Shown here: piece after piece, positions 18,854 through 29,219 of the stretch
How positions within the stretch are numbered: the stretch's first letter is position 1
How the letters are laid out: every line of letters begins with the position of its first letter
Origin: Rhizobium sp. WYJ-E13
GTDB taxonomy: Bacteria; Pseudomonadota; Alphaproteobacteria; Rhizobiales; Rhizobiaceae
Assembly: GCF_018987265.1 (NCBI RefSeq)
Contig: NZ_CP076853.1
Location: 2,480,001 to 2,544,000, forward strand
Direction: 5' to 3'
DNA length: 64,000 bases
Notes under the pieces: generated by a model
Seen by the model: the letters and a program-made list of their open reading frames with translations, nothing else
Told to the model about the DNA's origin: nothing
Databases searched by the model: none
Position numbers and translations under genes: made by a program

Positions 18854-20185
18854 TCAAAAGCTTTCCTTCAGCCACTGGCCCATGCGGGCGATGCGGCTGT
18901 TATTACCCCCAAGCGACAGGAGCAGGCTGCTCTGTGACGCATGTGTTTCCATGTCCGCGACCTGCGGATAGATCATCAACCCGACGGCCGTCGAAAAGGC
19001 CGGACCCTTGGCCGCCGTCGGAAGACCCGATACACCCATCGGACGGCCGATACGAACGTTGCGGGCCAGGATGCGCCGCGCCACTTCGGCAAGGCCGGTC
19101 AGCTGGCTGGCGCCGCCCGTCAGCACGACGCGCTTGCCGACGATCGGGCTGAAGCCCGAGCGCTGGATGCGGTCGCGGATGAGTTCCATCGTCTCCTCGA
19201 TACGCGCCGAAACGATGCGCGAGACGAGAGCCCGCGGCACCTGGCTCGGCTGATCCCGGTCATCCTCGCCGATCGGCGGAATGGAGATCAGTTCACGCTC
19301 ATCGGAAGAATTGGTCAGCGCCGAAGCATGAACCACCTTCAAACGTTCAGCATCCTCGATCCGGGTGGAAAGGCCGCGTGCGAGGTCGGTCGTCACATGA
19401 TGACCGCCGAGGCCGACAGCATCGGTATGAACAAGCTTGCCTTCGGCAAAGACCGAGATCGTCGTCGTGCCGCCGCCCATGTCGATGGCCGCACAACCAA
19501 GTTCGACTTCATCGTCGACGAGTGCGGCAAGACCGGATGCATAAGGCGTTGCAACGATTCCTTCCACCGAAAGATGCGCTCTGTTGACGCTGAGCTCGAG
19601 ATTTTTGAGTGCCGAGCGTTCCGCCGTCACGACATGCATGTCGACGCCGAGCGCATCGCCATACATCGCCAGCGGATCGCGGATGCCGCGTTCGCCATCG
19701 AGCGAGAAGCCGGTCGCCAGCGAATGCAGAACCGCGCGGTCCTGGCGCAGCGACTGCTGGCAGGCGGCCGAAAGCACCTTTTTCAGGTCGTTCAGCTCGA
19801 CTTCCTGACCACCGAGATCGATGGTCGCCGTGTAGATGTCGCTGCCGAGACGGCCGGCCGTCAAGTTGACGATCAGGCTTTCGACGGTGAGGCCCGCCAT
19901 GCGCTCGGCCGCATCGACAGCAAGACGGATGACGCTTTCCAGTGCGTCAAGATCGGCGATTACGCCGGTCTTGATGCCGCGCGAACGCTGATGGCCGATG
20001 CCGATGATCTCGATATTGTGCGTGCGGCCCGGCAGGATCTGGCTTTCCTCACGCGGCGTCAGCCGGCCGATCATGCAGACGACCTTGGTCGAGCCGATAT
20101 CGAGCACCGAAACGATATGCGACCGCTTCGACGAAAGCGGCTTCAGGCGCGGCAATCCAAAATGGGATGAACCGAACAAGCTCAT
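18854..20185 (-). CDS. ftsA: Cell division protein FtsA
   Basis: The 443-residue actin-like ATPase has phosphate-1 motif [14 protein letters not shown], 'VDIxGGTT'-type phosphate-2 ([15 protein letters not shown]) and adenosine motif [12 protein letters not shown]. The C-terminal amphipathic membrane-targeting helix is [13 protein letters not shown]. FtsA tethers FtsZ filaments to the inner membrane and recruits late division proteins. An N-terminal extension of about 20 basic residues precedes the actin fold. Its ATG overlaps the ftsQ stop by 4 bases, indicating translational coupling. Confidence 0.97.
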   Translation of the reverse strand: MSLFGSSHFGLPRLKPLSSKRSHIVSVLDIGSTKVVCMIGRLTPREESQILPGRTHNIEIIGIGHQRSRGIKTGVIADLDALESVIRLAVDAAERMAGLTVESLIVNLTAGRLGSDIYTATIDLGGQEVELNDLKKVLSAACQQSLRQDRAVLHSLATGFSLDGERGIRDPLAMYGDALGVDMHVVTAERSALKNLELSVNRAHLSVEGIVATPYASGLAALVDDEVELGCAAIDMGGGTTTISVFAEGKLVHTDAVGLGGHHVTTDLARGLSTRIEDAERLKVVHASALTNSSDERELISIPPIGEDDRDQPSQVPRALVSRIVSARIEETMELIRDRIQRSGFSPIVGKRVVLTGGASQLTGLAEVARRILARNVRIGRPMGVSGLPTAAKGPAFSTAVGLMIYPQVADMETHASQSSLLLSLGGNNSRIARMGQWLKESF

Positions 20186-21114
20186 ATATTCTGCCCCGCC
20201 TTCTTCAATTCCTTGGTGCGCATCGTGACCGCGGCCTGTCGGCGGGCTGCCGCCTCGGGCGTCAACTGGATCGTCGTGCGATCCGGCAGCCTGAGATCGA
20301 CTGCAGCGATATCACGCTCCAGGAGCTGCTGTTCCCTGTCGAATTTCGAAAGCGTCGCGAGCGCCTGGTCGAGATCATCTTCCGGCAGCTTGACGACGAC
20401 GCCATTATCCATGTGCAGGTCCCAGCGACGGCCGGAAACCCAGACATAAGCCTTCACGCGAGCCTTGACATCCGGCCACTTGGCGAAGGCGTCCTCGATG
20501 GAGGCAGCAGCCGTTTCGGCATCACGGCCGACGACGAGCGGCAGGGTCGAAAACTTGTTGTCGCGAAGCGGCGCGATCACGCTGCCGCTCTTCTCGATCA
20601 GCGAAAGCTCCTGACCGTGCTGCCAGATGGCATAGGCATTGCGTTCAGAGAGCCTCACCTCGATGGTCTTCGGATAGACCTTGCGGACTTCGACATTCTC
20701 GACCCAGGGGAGGCGTGCGATCTTCTGGCGCGCGGCATCGATGTCGAGAGCAACAAGCGACGTCGCGCCATCGAGGCCGAGAAGCTGCAGGATCTCGATT
20801 TCGGAAGTCTGGTTGTTGCCGGAAACCTTCACGTCCTCGATGGCAAAGCCGACAGCGCTTGTGGTCGCCTGGGCGACGGCTTCCGTATGACCGCCGAGCG
20901 ACATACCGTAGAGACCGGTCGCAGCCAGGAAGCCGAGCGCCGAAACCGTGCCCGTATGGGCCGGAATGTGAATGCGGCCGGTACCGAGGCTGACGAGGAA
21001 ACGCACGACGCGGCGCAGCGGACGCGGCAGCACGCGACGTTCGTCGGCTTCCACGATGGGAAGCGCGGCATAACGGCTGGGGCGCCCTATCCTTTTGACT
21101 GTCAACGCAAACAA
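20182..21114 (-). CDS. ftsQ: Cell division protein FtsQ (TTG start inside ddlB)
   Basis: The product has 310 residues: a cytoplasmic basic N-terminus, one transmembrane segment (around '[18 protein letters not shown]'), a POTRA domain ([24 protein letters not shown]) and the beta domain with [28 protein letters not shown]. FtsQ links early and late divisome proteins across the inner membrane. No ATG suits. A TTG at 21112-21114 has a perfect GGAGG 7 bases upstream (21122-21126 on the complement), inside the last codons of ddlB. The frame stays open to 21297, but that part is out of frame with and fully within ddlB, so I reject it. Confidence 0.9.
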   Translation of the reverse strand: MFALTVKRIGRPSRYAALPIVEADERRVLPRPLRRVVRFLVSLGTGRIHIPAHTGTVSALGFLAATGLYGMSLGGHTEAVAQATTSAVGFAIEDVKVSGNNQTSEIEILQLLGLDGATSLVALDIDAARQKIARLPWVENVEVRKVYPKTIEVRLSERNAYAIWQHGQELSLIEKSGSVIAPLRDNKFSTLPLVVGRDAETAAASIEDAFAKWPDVKARVKAYVWVSGRRWDLHMDNGVVVKLPEDDLDQALATLSKFDREQQLLERDIAAVDLRLPDRTTIQLTPEAAARRQAAVTMRTKELKKAGQNI

Positions 21115-22028
21115 GACGCGTCCTCCACCATCCACCGGAGAAATGCACCAAAGGAATATCCGGCATGGCCGGCCATTTCGGGCACAAGGGAGGTTGGAGT
21201 CATGCCCGGCTGGGTATTGACCTCCAGCCAGATAAGCTCGCCGTCTTCGGAGAAACGATCGTCGTAACGAAAGTCGGACCGACTGACGCCGCGACAACCG
21301 ATTGCTTGATGCGCCCTTAACGCCAATGTTTGTATTTTTTGGTAAATTTTCGGTGAAATTTTAGCCGGCAAGACGTGTTTTGAGCCACCCGAAGCATACT
21401 TGGAGTCGTAATCATAGAAATTGTGGCCCTGAGGCACCACCTCGATGACATCCATGGGTTGATCACCCATGACGCCGCAGGTCAGTTCGCGACCATGGAT
21501 ATAGCGCTCCACAATGACTTCCTCGCCGTAGCGCCATTCGGCCGAACCGATGACCTGCGGCGGGTGCGCCTGATCCTCCCCGACGATGACGACACCGAAG
21601 CTGGAACCCTCGCGCACCGGCTTCACCACATAAGGCGCCCTCATCGGATGCTCCGATGGAAACGAGAAGCGGTTCAGCACCTGCGATTCGGCAACCGGAA
21701 CGCCGGCAGCGGCAGCCACACGCTTCGCCCGGCCCTTATCCATGGCAAGCGCGGAGGCAAGCACGCCCGAATGCGTATAGGGGATCTGCAGATATTCGAG
21801 GATGCCCTGAATGGTGCCGTCCTCGCCGAAAGGCCCGTGCAAGGCATTGAAGACAACATCGGGCTTCAGAGCGGAGAGCTTTTCGGAAATGTCGCGCTCG
21901 ACATCGATACGCGTCACCTTGAAGCCTTCATTTTCGAGGGCATCGGCACACGCCTTTCCCGAGGAAAGGCTGACAGGCCTCTCCGAGGAAAACCCGCCCA
22001 TCAGGACAGCTACGTGCTCGCGACTCAT
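21102..22028 (-). CDS. ddlB: D-alanine--D-alanine ligase
   Basis: The 308-residue ATP-grasp enzyme has N-terminal [15 protein letters not shown], the '[37 protein letters not shown]' block, '[13 protein letters not shown]' and the magnesium-binding '[18 protein letters not shown]'. It makes the D-Ala-D-Ala dipeptide for murein precursor synthesis in the cytosol. [12 protein letters not shown] starts at ATG 22028 behind GGGGGTG. Its 3' end overlaps the ftsQ start by 13 bases. It heads the ddlB-ftsQ-ftsA-ftsZ unit and is separated from murB by three unrelated genes. Confidence 0.96.
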   Translation of the reverse strand: MSREHVAVLMGGFSSERPVSLSSGKACADALENEGFKVTRIDVERDISEKLSALKPDVVFNALHGPFGEDGTIQGILEYLQIPYTHSGVLASALAMDKGRAKRVAAAAGVPVAESQVLNRFSFPSEHPMRAPYVVKPVREGSSFGVVIVGEDQAHPPQVIGSAEWRYGEEVIVERYIHGRELTCGVMGDQPMDVIEVVPQGHNFYDYDSKYASGGSKHVLPAKISPKIYQKIQTLALRAHQAIGCRGVSRSDFRYDDRFSEDGELIWLEVNTQPGMTPTSLVPEMAGHAGYSFGAFLRWMVEDASCLR

Positions 22029-22136
22029 CAACACCCCCAAAAATAACTTTCACCCTTCAGTATCGAGGCTTGCGCGAAGCTGGTCTGCGCGCTTCGTGGC
22101 CTTTGTCTGACTTGGGTGCATTAGAGCATCATTATG

Positions 22137-22163
22137 GTTAACGAACCGTTTACTTTCGTTAAC
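22137..22163. promoter_or_regulatory. Inverted repeat upstream of ddlB-ftsQAZ
   Basis: GTTAACGAA (22137-22145) and TTCGTTAAC (22155-22163) form a perfect 9-bp inverted repeat with a 9-bp spacer, about 110 bp upstream of the ddlB start. It includes TTAA-N7-TTTA (22138-22152), 7 of 8 bases of the CtrA consensus. It could be an operator for the division operon. Inference only. Confidence 0.4.
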
Positions 22164-22191
22164 TCCGCCTTGTCGAATACTTCATTTTTCT

Positions 22192-22276
22192 GCCCTTGCG
22201 GCCGTGCGAATATCGCAGCGAACAAGCCGCAAGGGCGATTAAAACGAAAAACCCGCGCGGAAAAACCACGCGGGTT
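22192..22276 (-). terminator. aqpZ terminator followed by a second long hairpin
   Basis: Read leftward from aqpZ, AACCCGCG (22276-22269) pairs with CGCGGGTT (22258-22250 region) around an A/U loop and is followed by TTTTTCGTTTT, a good intrinsic terminator (22246-22276). Just beyond it lies an 11-bp perfect stem, GCCCTTGCGGC (22192-22202) with GCCGCAAGGGC (22226-22236), without a U tract. Its role is unclear. Confidence 0.75.
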
Positions 22277-22302
22277 CAATGGCATGCCTCACTGTCTTGC
22301 AG

Positions 22303-22989
22303 TCAGTCTTTATCGCCGAAGAATTTCCAGACGAGGCCGCCGATCGCACCGCCCGCAAGCGGCGCGATCCAGAACAGCCAGAGTTGCTGCAGCGCCCAGC
22401 CGCCGACGAAAAGCGCCTGCCCGGTCGAACGCGCCGGATTGACGGAGGTATTCGTCACGGGGATCGAGACGAGGTGAATCAGCGTCAGCCCGAAGCCGAT
22501 CGCAAGCGGCGCAAATCCGGCGGGTACCCGGCTGCTTGTCGATCCCAGGATGATGATCAGGAAGAACATGGTCAGCAGAACTTCGATCAACAGTGCCGAA
22601 AGCAGCGAATAACCGCCCGGAGAATGTTCGCCATATCCGTTGGCCGCAAACCCGCCGAGCTCGAAACCCGCCTTGCCGCTGGCGATGAGATAGAGCGCTG
22701 CGGCAGCGACGATGGCACCAACCACCTGTGCGAAGACATAAGGAACGAGGTTAGCCGCGGGAAAACGTCCAGCAGCCACAAGGCCGAGAGAGACGGCGGG
22801 ATTGAAATGGCCGCCGGAAATACCGCCCACGGCATAGGCCATGGTGAGGACAGTCAAGCCGAACGCCAGCGCCACGCCGGCAAAACCGATGCCAAGTTCA
22901 GGATAGGCGGCCGCGAACACAGCACTGCCGCATCCGCCGAAGACCAGCCAGAATGTGCCGAAAAACTCGGCAGCAAGACTTTTTTGCAT
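22303..22989 (-). CDS. aqpZ: Aquaporin Z (MIP family)
   Basis: The 228-residue channel has six predicted helices and both NPA boxes: [11 protein letters not shown] in the first half and [10 protein letters not shown] in the second. It starts [27 protein letters not shown], the typical AqpZ opening. The selectivity-filter arginine follows the second NPA (NPAR), consistent with a water channel in the inner membrane. It lies on the same strand as the dcw genes but has its own terminator and interrupts the murB-ddlB junction. Confidence 0.96.
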   Translation of the reverse strand: MQKSLAAEFFGTFWLVFGGCGSAVFAAAYPELGIGFAGVALAFGLTVLTMAYAVGGISGGHFNPAVSLGLVAAGRFPAANLVPYVFAQVVGAIVAAAALYLIASGKAGFELGGFAANGYGEHSPGGYSLLSALLIEVLLTMFFLIIILGSTSSRVPAGFAPLAIGFGLTLIHLVSIPVTNTSVNPARSTGQALFVGGWALQQLWLFWIAPLAGGAIGGLVWKFFGDKD

Positions 22990-23254
22990 GTGCCCCTCTA
23001 TTCCCTCAACCAGAGATTTCTTATCAATCGATTACAATTTGATTCCGGTCAAGTTGGCGGCCAGCCTATGACAAGCTTGGCGCAAGAGTGAAAAAACGCC
23101 GAGCCTGGGAGACGGAGCCTCCGTCGAGGCAAACCGGTCACACCGGCGGATAATGTCGTTCGCGTCATATTCTTGCGTATCCGGGCATTTTCTCAGCCTT
23201 AAAATTGCGTTAAGAGCGGCGGCTCCCAAGCAAATCGATAAAATACTGATTGGA

Positions 23255-24556
23255 ATGAACATGACAGAAGCGATCTCCGTATCGCCGAGCCCTTCGACCA
23301 GCGCGCAGGTCAATTCTCCGGCACGCGTCCTGATTGCCAGCCTCATCGGCACCACCATCGAATTCTTCGACTTCTACGTATACGCGACGGCAGCCGTCAT
23401 CGTTTTCCCGCACCTCTTCTTCCCCTCAAGCGATCCGACCTCCGCACTCCTGCAGTCGCTCGTGACCTTCTCGATCGCCTTCTTCGCCCGCCCCTTCGGC
23501 GCCGTGGTCTTCGGCCACTTCGGCGACAAGGTTGGCCGCAAGGCGACGCTCGTGGCCGCCCTCATGACCATGGGCCTGTCGACCGTCGTGATCGGCATCC
23601 TGCCGGGTTATGATGCGATCGGCATCGCCGCTCCGTTGCTGCTCGCGCTGTGCCGCTTCGGCCAGGGCCTCGGCCTCGGCGGCGAATGGGGCGGCGCCGT
23701 GCTGCTCGCGACGGAAAACGCACCTCCCGGCAAGCGCAGCTGGTACGCCATGTTCCCGCAGCTCGGCGCGCCGATCGGCTTCATCCTCTCCTCCGGCTTC
23801 TTCTTGATCCTGGCGGAGACCATGAGCAACGAGGACTTCCTGGCCTATGGCTGGCGCATTCCCTTCATCGCCAGTCTCGCGCTCGTCGCCGTCGGTCTCT
23901 ATGTCCGCCTGAAGATCGCCGAAACGCCGGAATTCCAGAAGGCTGTCGAAAAGCACGAGCGCGTCGCCGTTCCCATCGCGACCGTCTTCCGCGGCCACCT
24001 GCGCAGCCTTATCCTCGGCACGTTCATCGCAGTCGCCACCTTCGTGCTCTTCTACCTGATGACGGTCTTCACGCTGTCCTGGGGCACGACGAAACTCGGC
24101 TATTCGCGCGAGCAGTTCCTGGTCATCCAACTCGTCGGCGTCGTGTTCTTCGGCCTGACGATCCCGCTCTCCGGCTGGCTGTCGGATCGCTACTCGCGTC
24201 GCCTGATCCTGATCCTGACGACGATCGCCATCGCCGTCTTCGGCTTCTTCTATGCGAGCCTGCTGACGGCAGGCCTGACCGGCGCGGTTCTATGCTCGAT
24301 CATCGGCCTCGGCCTGATGGGCTTCACCTATGGTCCGATCGGCGCGGCCCTGGCAGCTCCCTTCCCGACCATGGTGCGCTACACCGGCGCCTCGATGACC
24401 TTCAACCTCGGCGGCATCTTCGGGGCTTCGCTTGCTCCCTATATCGCCACCTGGCTCGCAACCAATTACAGCCTCAACTATGTCGGCTACTACCTCGCCG
24501 CCTCGGCTGCGATCTCGCTGATCTGCATCCTGCTGTCGGGCCGCGAAGAAGTCTGA
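23255..24556 (+). CDS. MFS transporter, metabolite:H+ symporter (MHS/ShiA-like) family
   Basis: The 433-residue protein has 12 predicted helices and the MHS-family signature: IGTTIEFFDFYVYATAAVIVFPHLFFP near the N-terminus, 'FGHFGDKVGRKATLVAALMTMGLSTVVIGILPGYD' (motif A loop) and 'RFGQGLGLGGEWGGAVLLATE'. Relatives (ProP, ShiA, KgtP-like) import compatible solutes, shikimate or dicarboxylates with protons, but the substrate here is unknown. The start MNMTEAIS has TTGGA upstream. The frame opens 34 codons earlier but is not family-like there. It runs opposite to the surrounding dcw genes and ends in a strong terminator. Confidence 0.9.
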   Translation: MNMTEAISVSPSPSTSAQVNSPARVLIASLIGTTIEFFDFYVYATAAVIVFPHLFFPSSDPTSALLQSLVTFSIAFFARPFGAVVFGHFGDKVGRKATLVAALMTMGLSTVVIGILPGYDAIGIAAPLLLALCRFGQGLGLGGEWGGAVLLATENAPPGKRSWYAMFPQLGAPIGFILSSGFFLILAETMSNEDFLAYGWRIPFIASLALVAVGLYVRLKIAETPEFQKAVEKHERVAVPIATVFRGHLRSLILGTFIAVATFVLFYLMTVFTLSWGTTKLGYSREQFLVIQLVGVVFFGLTIPLSGWLSDRYSRRLILILTTIAIAVFGFFYASLLTAGLTGAVLCSIIGLGLMGFTYGPIGAALAAPFPTMVRYTGASMTFNLGGIFGASLAPYIATWLATNYSLNYVGYYLAASAAISLICILLSGREEV

Positions 24557-24574
24557 GCCACTTACCATCTGAAC

Positions 24575-24609
24575 AAAAAGCCGCGCCGCCCGCCGTCGCG
24601 GCTTTTTTT
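24575..24609 (+). terminator. Rho-independent terminator of the MFS gene
   Basis: AAAAAGCCGCG (24575-24585) pairs with CGCGGCTTTTT (24597-24607) and continues into a run of seven T. It lies 19 bp after the stop. Confidence 0.9.
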
Positions 24610-24669
24610 ATTGATGCAGCCAGCGCTTCCGGTTAGCCAAGTCCTCTGCGGGCGAACAGGGAGAAGATC

Positions 24670-25599
24670 ATGCGATGCCTCGTCACCGGCGCAGCCGGCT
24701 TCGTCGGCGGTCCGCTTGTCGAACGGCTGCACAGAGAGCGGATTTGCGACGTAACGGTCACGACACGTTCCGCGACATCAGCCTTCCCGTCCGATATCAG
24801 GCATTTCCCGGTCGATATCACCGAGAAGACCGACTGGACGGCAGCTCTGGACGCCGTCGACGTCGTCGTCCATCTCGCCGCCCGCGTTCACATCATGAAC
24901 GATCGTTCGGCCGATCCGCTGGCGGACTTCCGCCGCGCCAACACCGCTTCCACCCTGAACCTTGCCGAACAGGCCGCTCGCGCGGGCGTGAAACGGTTCG
25001 TCTTCATTAGCACCATCAAGGTCAACGGCGAAGAGAACGACCGGCCGTTCAGGCACGACGACACGCCGAAGCCCCTCGATCCCTACGGCATCTCCAAGAT
25101 GGAAAGCGAAATCGGCCTGCGCGAGATCGCCGCCCGCACCGGCATGGAGGTTGTCATCGTCCGCCCGCCGCTGGTCTACGGTCCCGGCGCGCGCGGCAAC
25201 TTCGCGCTGCTTGTCGGGCTTGTCCGCAAGAAACTGCCGCTGCCCTTTGCCTCGCTGAAAAACCGCCGCACGCTGGTCGCAGTGCAGAACCTCGTCGACC
25301 TGATCATCACCTGCATGCGCCATCCCGCCGCCGCCGGCGAAACCTTCCTTGCCGGAGATGGCGAGGATCTTTCGACGCCCGCGCTGATCGAAGGCATTGC
25401 CGCAGGTCTCTCCGTCAAACCGATGCTGCTGCCCTTCCCGCCGTCCCTGATGCACATGGCAGCCAGGATCACCGGAAAGGAAGCCGTCTATCAGCGTCTC
25501 TGCGGCTCTCTGCAGGTCGATATATCCCACGCCCGCGACGTGCTGGGCTGGTCGCCCGTTGTCACGCCGGGCGAAGGCCTGAGGCTTGCGGTGAACTAA
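24670..25599 (+). CDS. NAD-dependent epimerase/dehydratase (extended SDR)
   Basis: The 309-residue protein has a Rossmann NAD(P) motif GAAGFVG near the N-terminus and the catalytic YxxxK as YGISK, with upstream FISTIKVNGE supplying the Ser/Thr. The chain resembles UDP-hexose epimerases/4-reductases of polysaccharide pathways, for example the UDP-QuiNAc reductase type (WreQ) of rhizobial O-antigen. Substrate assignment by eye is tentative. It lies between the MFS gene and murB on the strand opposite to murB, with no other polysaccharide genes beside it. Confidence 0.8.
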   Translation: MRCLVTGAAGFVGGPLVERLHRERICDVTVTTRSATSAFPSDIRHFPVDITEKTDWTAALDAVDVVVHLAARVHIMNDRSADPLADFRRANTASTLNLAEQAARAGVKRFVFISTIKVNGEENDRPFRHDDTPKPLDPYGISKMESEIGLREIAARTGMEVVIVRPPLVYGPGARGNFALLVGLVRKKLPLPFASLKNRRTLVAVQNLVDLIITCMRHPAAAGETFLAGDGEDLSTPALIEGIAAGLSVKPMLLPFPPSLMHMAARITGKEAVYQRLCGSLQVDISHARDVLGWSPVVTPGEGLRLAVN

Positions 25600-25600
25600 A

Positions 25601-25699
25601 GCATGTCGCGCAAAAGTGTGCAGCGGTTTTGCGACAACGACATGCGTCAAACAAGGAGTTAAAGCGTGCCAAGCGGATCTGAAAGATCGCACACGCTTT
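25601..25699. repeat. Palindromic intergenic repeat, copy 1, with adjoining hairpin
   Basis: The core 25601-25645 is a nested palindrome: GCATGTCG...CGACATGC outside and CGCAAAA...TTTTGCG inside. A tail follows (gtcaaacaaggagttaaagcg). It matches the copy at 44355-44399 at most positions. It starts right after the epimerase stop. A second inverted repeat, AAAGCGTG (25661-25668) with CACGCTTT (25692-25699), lies between the core and the murB stop and may end leftward transcription of the murB operon. Confidence 0.8.
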
Positions 25700-25704
25700 G
25701 AAGC

Positions 25705-26679
25705 TTACTCTGACGTCACGCCCTGAAAGGGGCGAACCTCACGGTCGGGCATGAAAAGGCCGAGACGCTTGATTTCCCATTCGAGCTTGATGCCTGACAT
25801 TTCGAAAACCTTGCGGCGCACTTCCTCGCCCAGATATTCGAGATCGTAGCCCGTCGCCTGCCCCATGTTGATCATGAAGTTGCAGTGAAGCGACGACATC
25901 TGCGCGCTGCCGATGACCAGACCGCGGCAATCCGCTTCATCGATCAGCTTCCAGGCCGAATGACCCTCGGGGTTCTTGAAAGTCGAGCCGCCGGTCTTTT
26001 CGCGAATTGGCTGTACCGTCTCGCGGTGATTGCGCACGGCATCCATTTCGGCGCGGATCTTGGCACGGTCGTCGGCATAGCCCTCGAACAGCACCGAGGT
26101 GAAGATCAGATCATCCGCAGCATCAGAGTGGCGATAGGAATAGCCCATCTGGGCATTCGTCAGGACATGCTTGTTGCCCTTCCGGTCGATTGCGCGGACC
26201 TCGACGACGCGATCCTTCGTCTCGGAGCCATTGGCGCCGGCATTCATGCGAGCAGCACCGCCGATACCGCCGGGAATACCGTAATAGAATGCGAAACCGC
26301 CAATGCCGTTGTCCATCGCCATGGCCGCCACATGCTTGTCCGGGCAGATGGCGCCGGCAAGAATGCGGTTTTCGCCGGCGAGTTCGACAAAGCCGAAGCC
26401 CTTGGCCGACAGGCGCAGCACGACGCCCGGAATGCCGCCATCGCGCACCAGGATATTCGAGCCGACGCCGACCACCGTCAGCGGCACTTCATCCGGCAAT
26501 ATCTTCAGGAAGGCGATCAGGTCTTCCTCGTCATGTGGCTGGAACATCAGCTCGGCCAGACCGCCGGCGCGGAACCAGGTGACGCGATCCATGGGGGCAT
26601 CCGGCGTCAGTCGGCCGCGAATGTCCTTTACGCCTTCTCCGAGAGAGGCAAGAAGCTTTTCCCCGTTAACCTGTTTCAT
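25705..26679 (-). CDS. murB: UDP-N-acetylenolpyruvoylglucosamine reductase MurB
   Basis: The 324-residue type II-like MurB has an FAD-binding domain with '[26 protein letters not shown]', '[22 protein letters not shown]', '[20 protein letters not shown]', and the C-terminal catalytic-domain motifs GYSYRHSD and [12 protein letters not shown]. It reduces UDP-GlcNAc-enolpyruvate to UDP-MurNAc in the cytosol. The ATG at 26677-26679 overlaps the murC stop (ATGA), so the longer frame beginning MGSSAAEAV is rejected. It is the last gene of the upstream half of the dcw cluster. Confidence 0.97.
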   Translation of the reverse strand: MKQVNGEKLLASLGEGVKDIRGRLTPDAPMDRVTWFRAGGLAELMFQPHDEEDLIAFLKILPDEVPLTVVGVGSNILVRDGGIPGVVLRLSAKGFGFVELAGENRILAGAICPDKHVAAMAMDNGIGGFAFYYGIPGGIGGAARMNAGANGSETKDRVVEVRAIDRKGNKHVLTNAQMGYSYRHSDAADDLIFTSVLFEGYADDRAKIRAEMDAVRNHRETVQPIREKTGGSTFKNPEGHSAWKLIDEADCRGLVIGSAQMSSLHCNFMINMGQATGYDLEYLGEEVRRKVFEMSGIKLEWEIKRLGLFMPDREVRPFQGVTSE

Positions 26680-28091
26680 GCGGACTTTCCTGAAAGGTCT
26701 TGCAACTGCTTCGGCAGCGCTGCTGCCCAATATGTAATGCTACCAGCCCCCAACAGAACCACAAAGTCCCCGGGCTTTGCAATCTCTGATACCATCTGAG
26801 GTAGAGCCTCCGCCGAAGGAAGGAAACGTGCATCACGATGGCCACCCGATTTGATGCGGGAAACGAGCGATTCCGAATCCGCTCCCTCGATCGCATCCTC
26901 ACCCGCGGCATAGACCGGCGCGATGAAAATGCTATCGGCATCGTTGAAGCAGGCCGCGAATTCCTCGAAGAGGCTCGACAGGCGTGTGTAGCGGTGCGGC
27001 TGGTGCACCGCGATGATCCGGCCCTTGCAGGCTTCGCGGGCGGCGCGCAGCACCGCCTTGATCTCGACCGGGTGATGGCCGTAATCGTCGAAGATCTGCA
27101 CGCCGTTCCATTCGCCCGTCAGCGTGAAGCGACGCTTCACACCACCGAAGGAGGCAAGCCCTTTGGCGATATCCTCGCGGGAGATGCCAAGCCGGTTGGC
27201 CACGGCTACGGCCGCAGTCGCATTCGAAATATTGTGACGGCCAGGCATCGGCATGATGAGATCGTCGAGACGAATGACCTGCCCCGTGCGGCGGCGGCGG
27301 ATTTCGACATCGAAGATCGAGCGCGTGCCGTCGATGCGCACATTCATGAAGCGCACATCGGCCTGCGGGTTTTCACCGTAGGTGATGACCTTGCGGTCCT
27401 CTATACGGCCGACCAGCGACTGAACCTCGGGATGATCGAGGCACATGACGCCGAAGCCGTAGAAAGGCACATTCTCGACGAACTGCCGGAAGGCGGCGCG
27501 AACGGCATCGAAATTGCCGTAGTGGTCGAGATGTTCGGGGTCGATATTGGTGACGACGGCCACATCGGCCGGCAGCTTCAGGAAGGTACCGTCGGATTCG
27601 TCCGCCTCGACCACCATCCACTCGCCCTCGCCCATGCGCGCATTCGTGCCGTAGGCATTGATGATGCCGCCATTGATGACGGTTGGGTCCAGCCCGCCGG
27701 CCTCGAGCAGTGTGGCGACAAGCGAGGTGGTCGTCGTCTTGCCGTGCGTGCCGCCGATGGCGATCGCATTGCGGAAGCGCATCAGCTCGGCCAGCATTTC
27801 GGCGCGGCGCACGACCGGCAAGAGCTTTTCGCGCGCGGCAATGAGTTCCGGATTGCTCTTCTTGATCGCGGTAGAAACGACGACGACTTCGGCATCGCCG
27901 AGGTTTTCCGCCCTGTGGCCGACGAAAACCTCGATGCCTTTGTCGCGCAGGCGCTGGACATTGGCACTGTCGGATTGATCCGATCCCTGCACCCTATGGC
28001 CGAGATTATGCAGCACCTCGGCGATACCGCTCATACCGATACCGCCGATGCCGATGAAATGGACAAGGCCTATCGCCTTTGGCAGCTTCAT
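26676..28091 (-). CDS. murC: UDP-N-acetylmuramate--L-alanine ligase MurC
   Basis: The 471-residue Mur ligase has N-terminal [25 protein letters not shown] loop [11 protein letters not shown], and later motifs '[14 protein letters not shown]' and '[18 protein letters not shown]'. It adds the first residue, L-Ala, of the stem peptide. It overlaps murG at its start and murB at its end by 4 bases each, consistent with tight translational coupling. Confidence 0.98.
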   Translation of the reverse strand: MKLPKAIGLVHFIGIGGIGMSGIAEVLHNLGHRVQGSDQSDSANVQRLRDKGIEVFVGHRAENLGDAEVVVVSTAIKKSNPELIAAREKLLPVVRRAEMLAELMRFRNAIAIGGTHGKTTTTSLVATLLEAGGLDPTVINGGIINAYGTNARMGEGEWMVVEADESDGTFLKLPADVAVVTNIDPEHLDHYGNFDAVRAAFRQFVENVPFYGFGVMCLDHPEVQSLVGRIEDRKVITYGENPQADVRFMNVRIDGTRSIFDVEIRRRRTGQVIRLDDLIMPMPGRHNISNATAAVAVANRLGISREDIAKGLASFGGVKRRFTLTGEWNGVQIFDDYGHHPVEIKAVLRAAREACKGRIIAVHQPHRYTRLSSLFEEFAACFNDADSIFIAPVYAAGEDAIEGADSESLVSRIKSGGHRDARFLPSAEALPQMVSEIAKPGDFVVLLGAGSITYWAAALPKQLQDLSGKSA

Positions 28092-29212
28092 GCGCGTGCC
28101 CCCTTGAATTCTGTAACTGTCTTGCCGGCGGCAATAGCCTCAACCATGTCGGCAAGCAAGTTCGCCGCGTCAGGTTTTCCCGCACGCTTGGCGGCAACAG
28201 CCATGCCGGCAAGCTTTTCCGGATCGTTCATCACATGCGTCAGGATGGAGGCGATATGCTCCGGCGAAAGCTCCGACTGGGCGATCACCTTGGCTCCGCC
28301 GGTCGCCGCAAGCGCTGCGGCATTGGCCGCCTGATCATGGTCGAGCGCATGCGGATAAGGCACCAGCACGGCCGGACGGCCAATGACCGAGATTTCCGAA
28401 ACCGTCGAGGCGCCCGAACGGCAGATGACCAGATGCGCCTTGGCAAGACGCTCCGCCATGTCGTTGAAAAACGGGGCAATATCCGCAGCCATCTGCAGTT
28501 GCACCACGCACCCGCGCACCGTCTCCATATCCTCAGGGCGAACCTGCTGGGTTACCCTCAGCCGCGCGCGCAGCGCATCGTCGAGCAGGCTGATCGCCGT
28601 CGGCATCGCCTTGGAGAAATATTGCGCGCCCTGGCTGCCGCCGAAGACGACGAGATTGAACGGCTCACCGGGATGCGAAGGCACATAGGGCTGCTCGGCC
28701 GCGGCAAGGATCGCCGGGCGCACGGGATTGCCGGTCGCGACCGTCTTGTCGGAAAATGGTCCGCCGCTCTCAGGCAGGAAACCGCCGGCAATCGCCCTGA
28801 CGCGCGGCGCCAGCGCCTTGTTGGCGCGGCCCATGACGGCATTCTGCTCATGCAGCATCGAGGGAACGCCGAGGCGCGTGGCGGCGAGCAACGGCGGCAC
28901 GGTCGGATAACCGCCGAAGCCCACGACGATCACAGGCTTCAGCCGCTGAATCAACCGCTTTGCGGCGCGCATACCGGTCCAGAGCTTCCAGAGCGAGCGG
29001 GCAACGGCGACCGGGTTCTTCGAACCGATCGTCGCCGACGGCACAACATGGATTTCATCGGCCGGGAACTTGCCGGCATAGCGCTCCGCACGGCTGTCGG
29101 TGACGAGATGCACGGAATAACCGCGCTCCCTAAGCTTGAAGGCCAGCGCTTCTGCCGGAAAGACGTGGCCGCCGGTTCCCCCGGCGGCAAGAAGGACGAT
29201 GCCCTTGCTCAT
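28088..29212 (-). CDS. murG: Lipid II synthase MurG (GlcNAc transferase)
   Basis: The 374-residue GT28 glycosyltransferase has N-terminal [18 protein letters not shown] and the C-terminal UDP-GlcNAc site with '[17 protein letters not shown]' and '[35 protein letters not shown]'. It converts lipid I to lipid II at the inner face of the cytoplasmic membrane. ATG 29210-29212 matches the family start. The upstream in-frame extension of 20 residues is Arg-rich and overlaps ftsW. It follows ftsW by 7 bp. Confidence 0.97.
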   Translation of the reverse strand: MSKGIVLLAAGGTGGHVFPAEALAFKLRERGYSVHLVTDSRAERYAGKFPADEIHVVPSATIGSKNPVAVARSLWKLWTGMRAAKRLIQRLKPVIVVGFGGYPTVPPLLAATRLGVPSMLHEQNAVMGRANKALAPRVRAIAGGFLPESGGPFSDKTVATGNPVRPAILAAAEQPYVPSHPGEPFNLVVFGGSQGAQYFSKAMPTAISLLDDALRARLRVTQQVRPEDMETVRGCVVQLQMAADIAPFFNDMAERLAKAHLVICRSGASTVSEISVIGRPAVLVPYPHALDHDQAANAAALAATGGAKVIAQSELSPEHIASILTHVMNDPEKLAGMAVAAKRAGKPDAANLLADMVEAIAAGKTVTEFKGARA

Positions 29213-29219
29213 AATTCCC

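Noticed and set aside
18941..20170. 409-codon frame antisense to ftsA
   Set aside because: The frame is fully opposite ftsA, with shadow composition.
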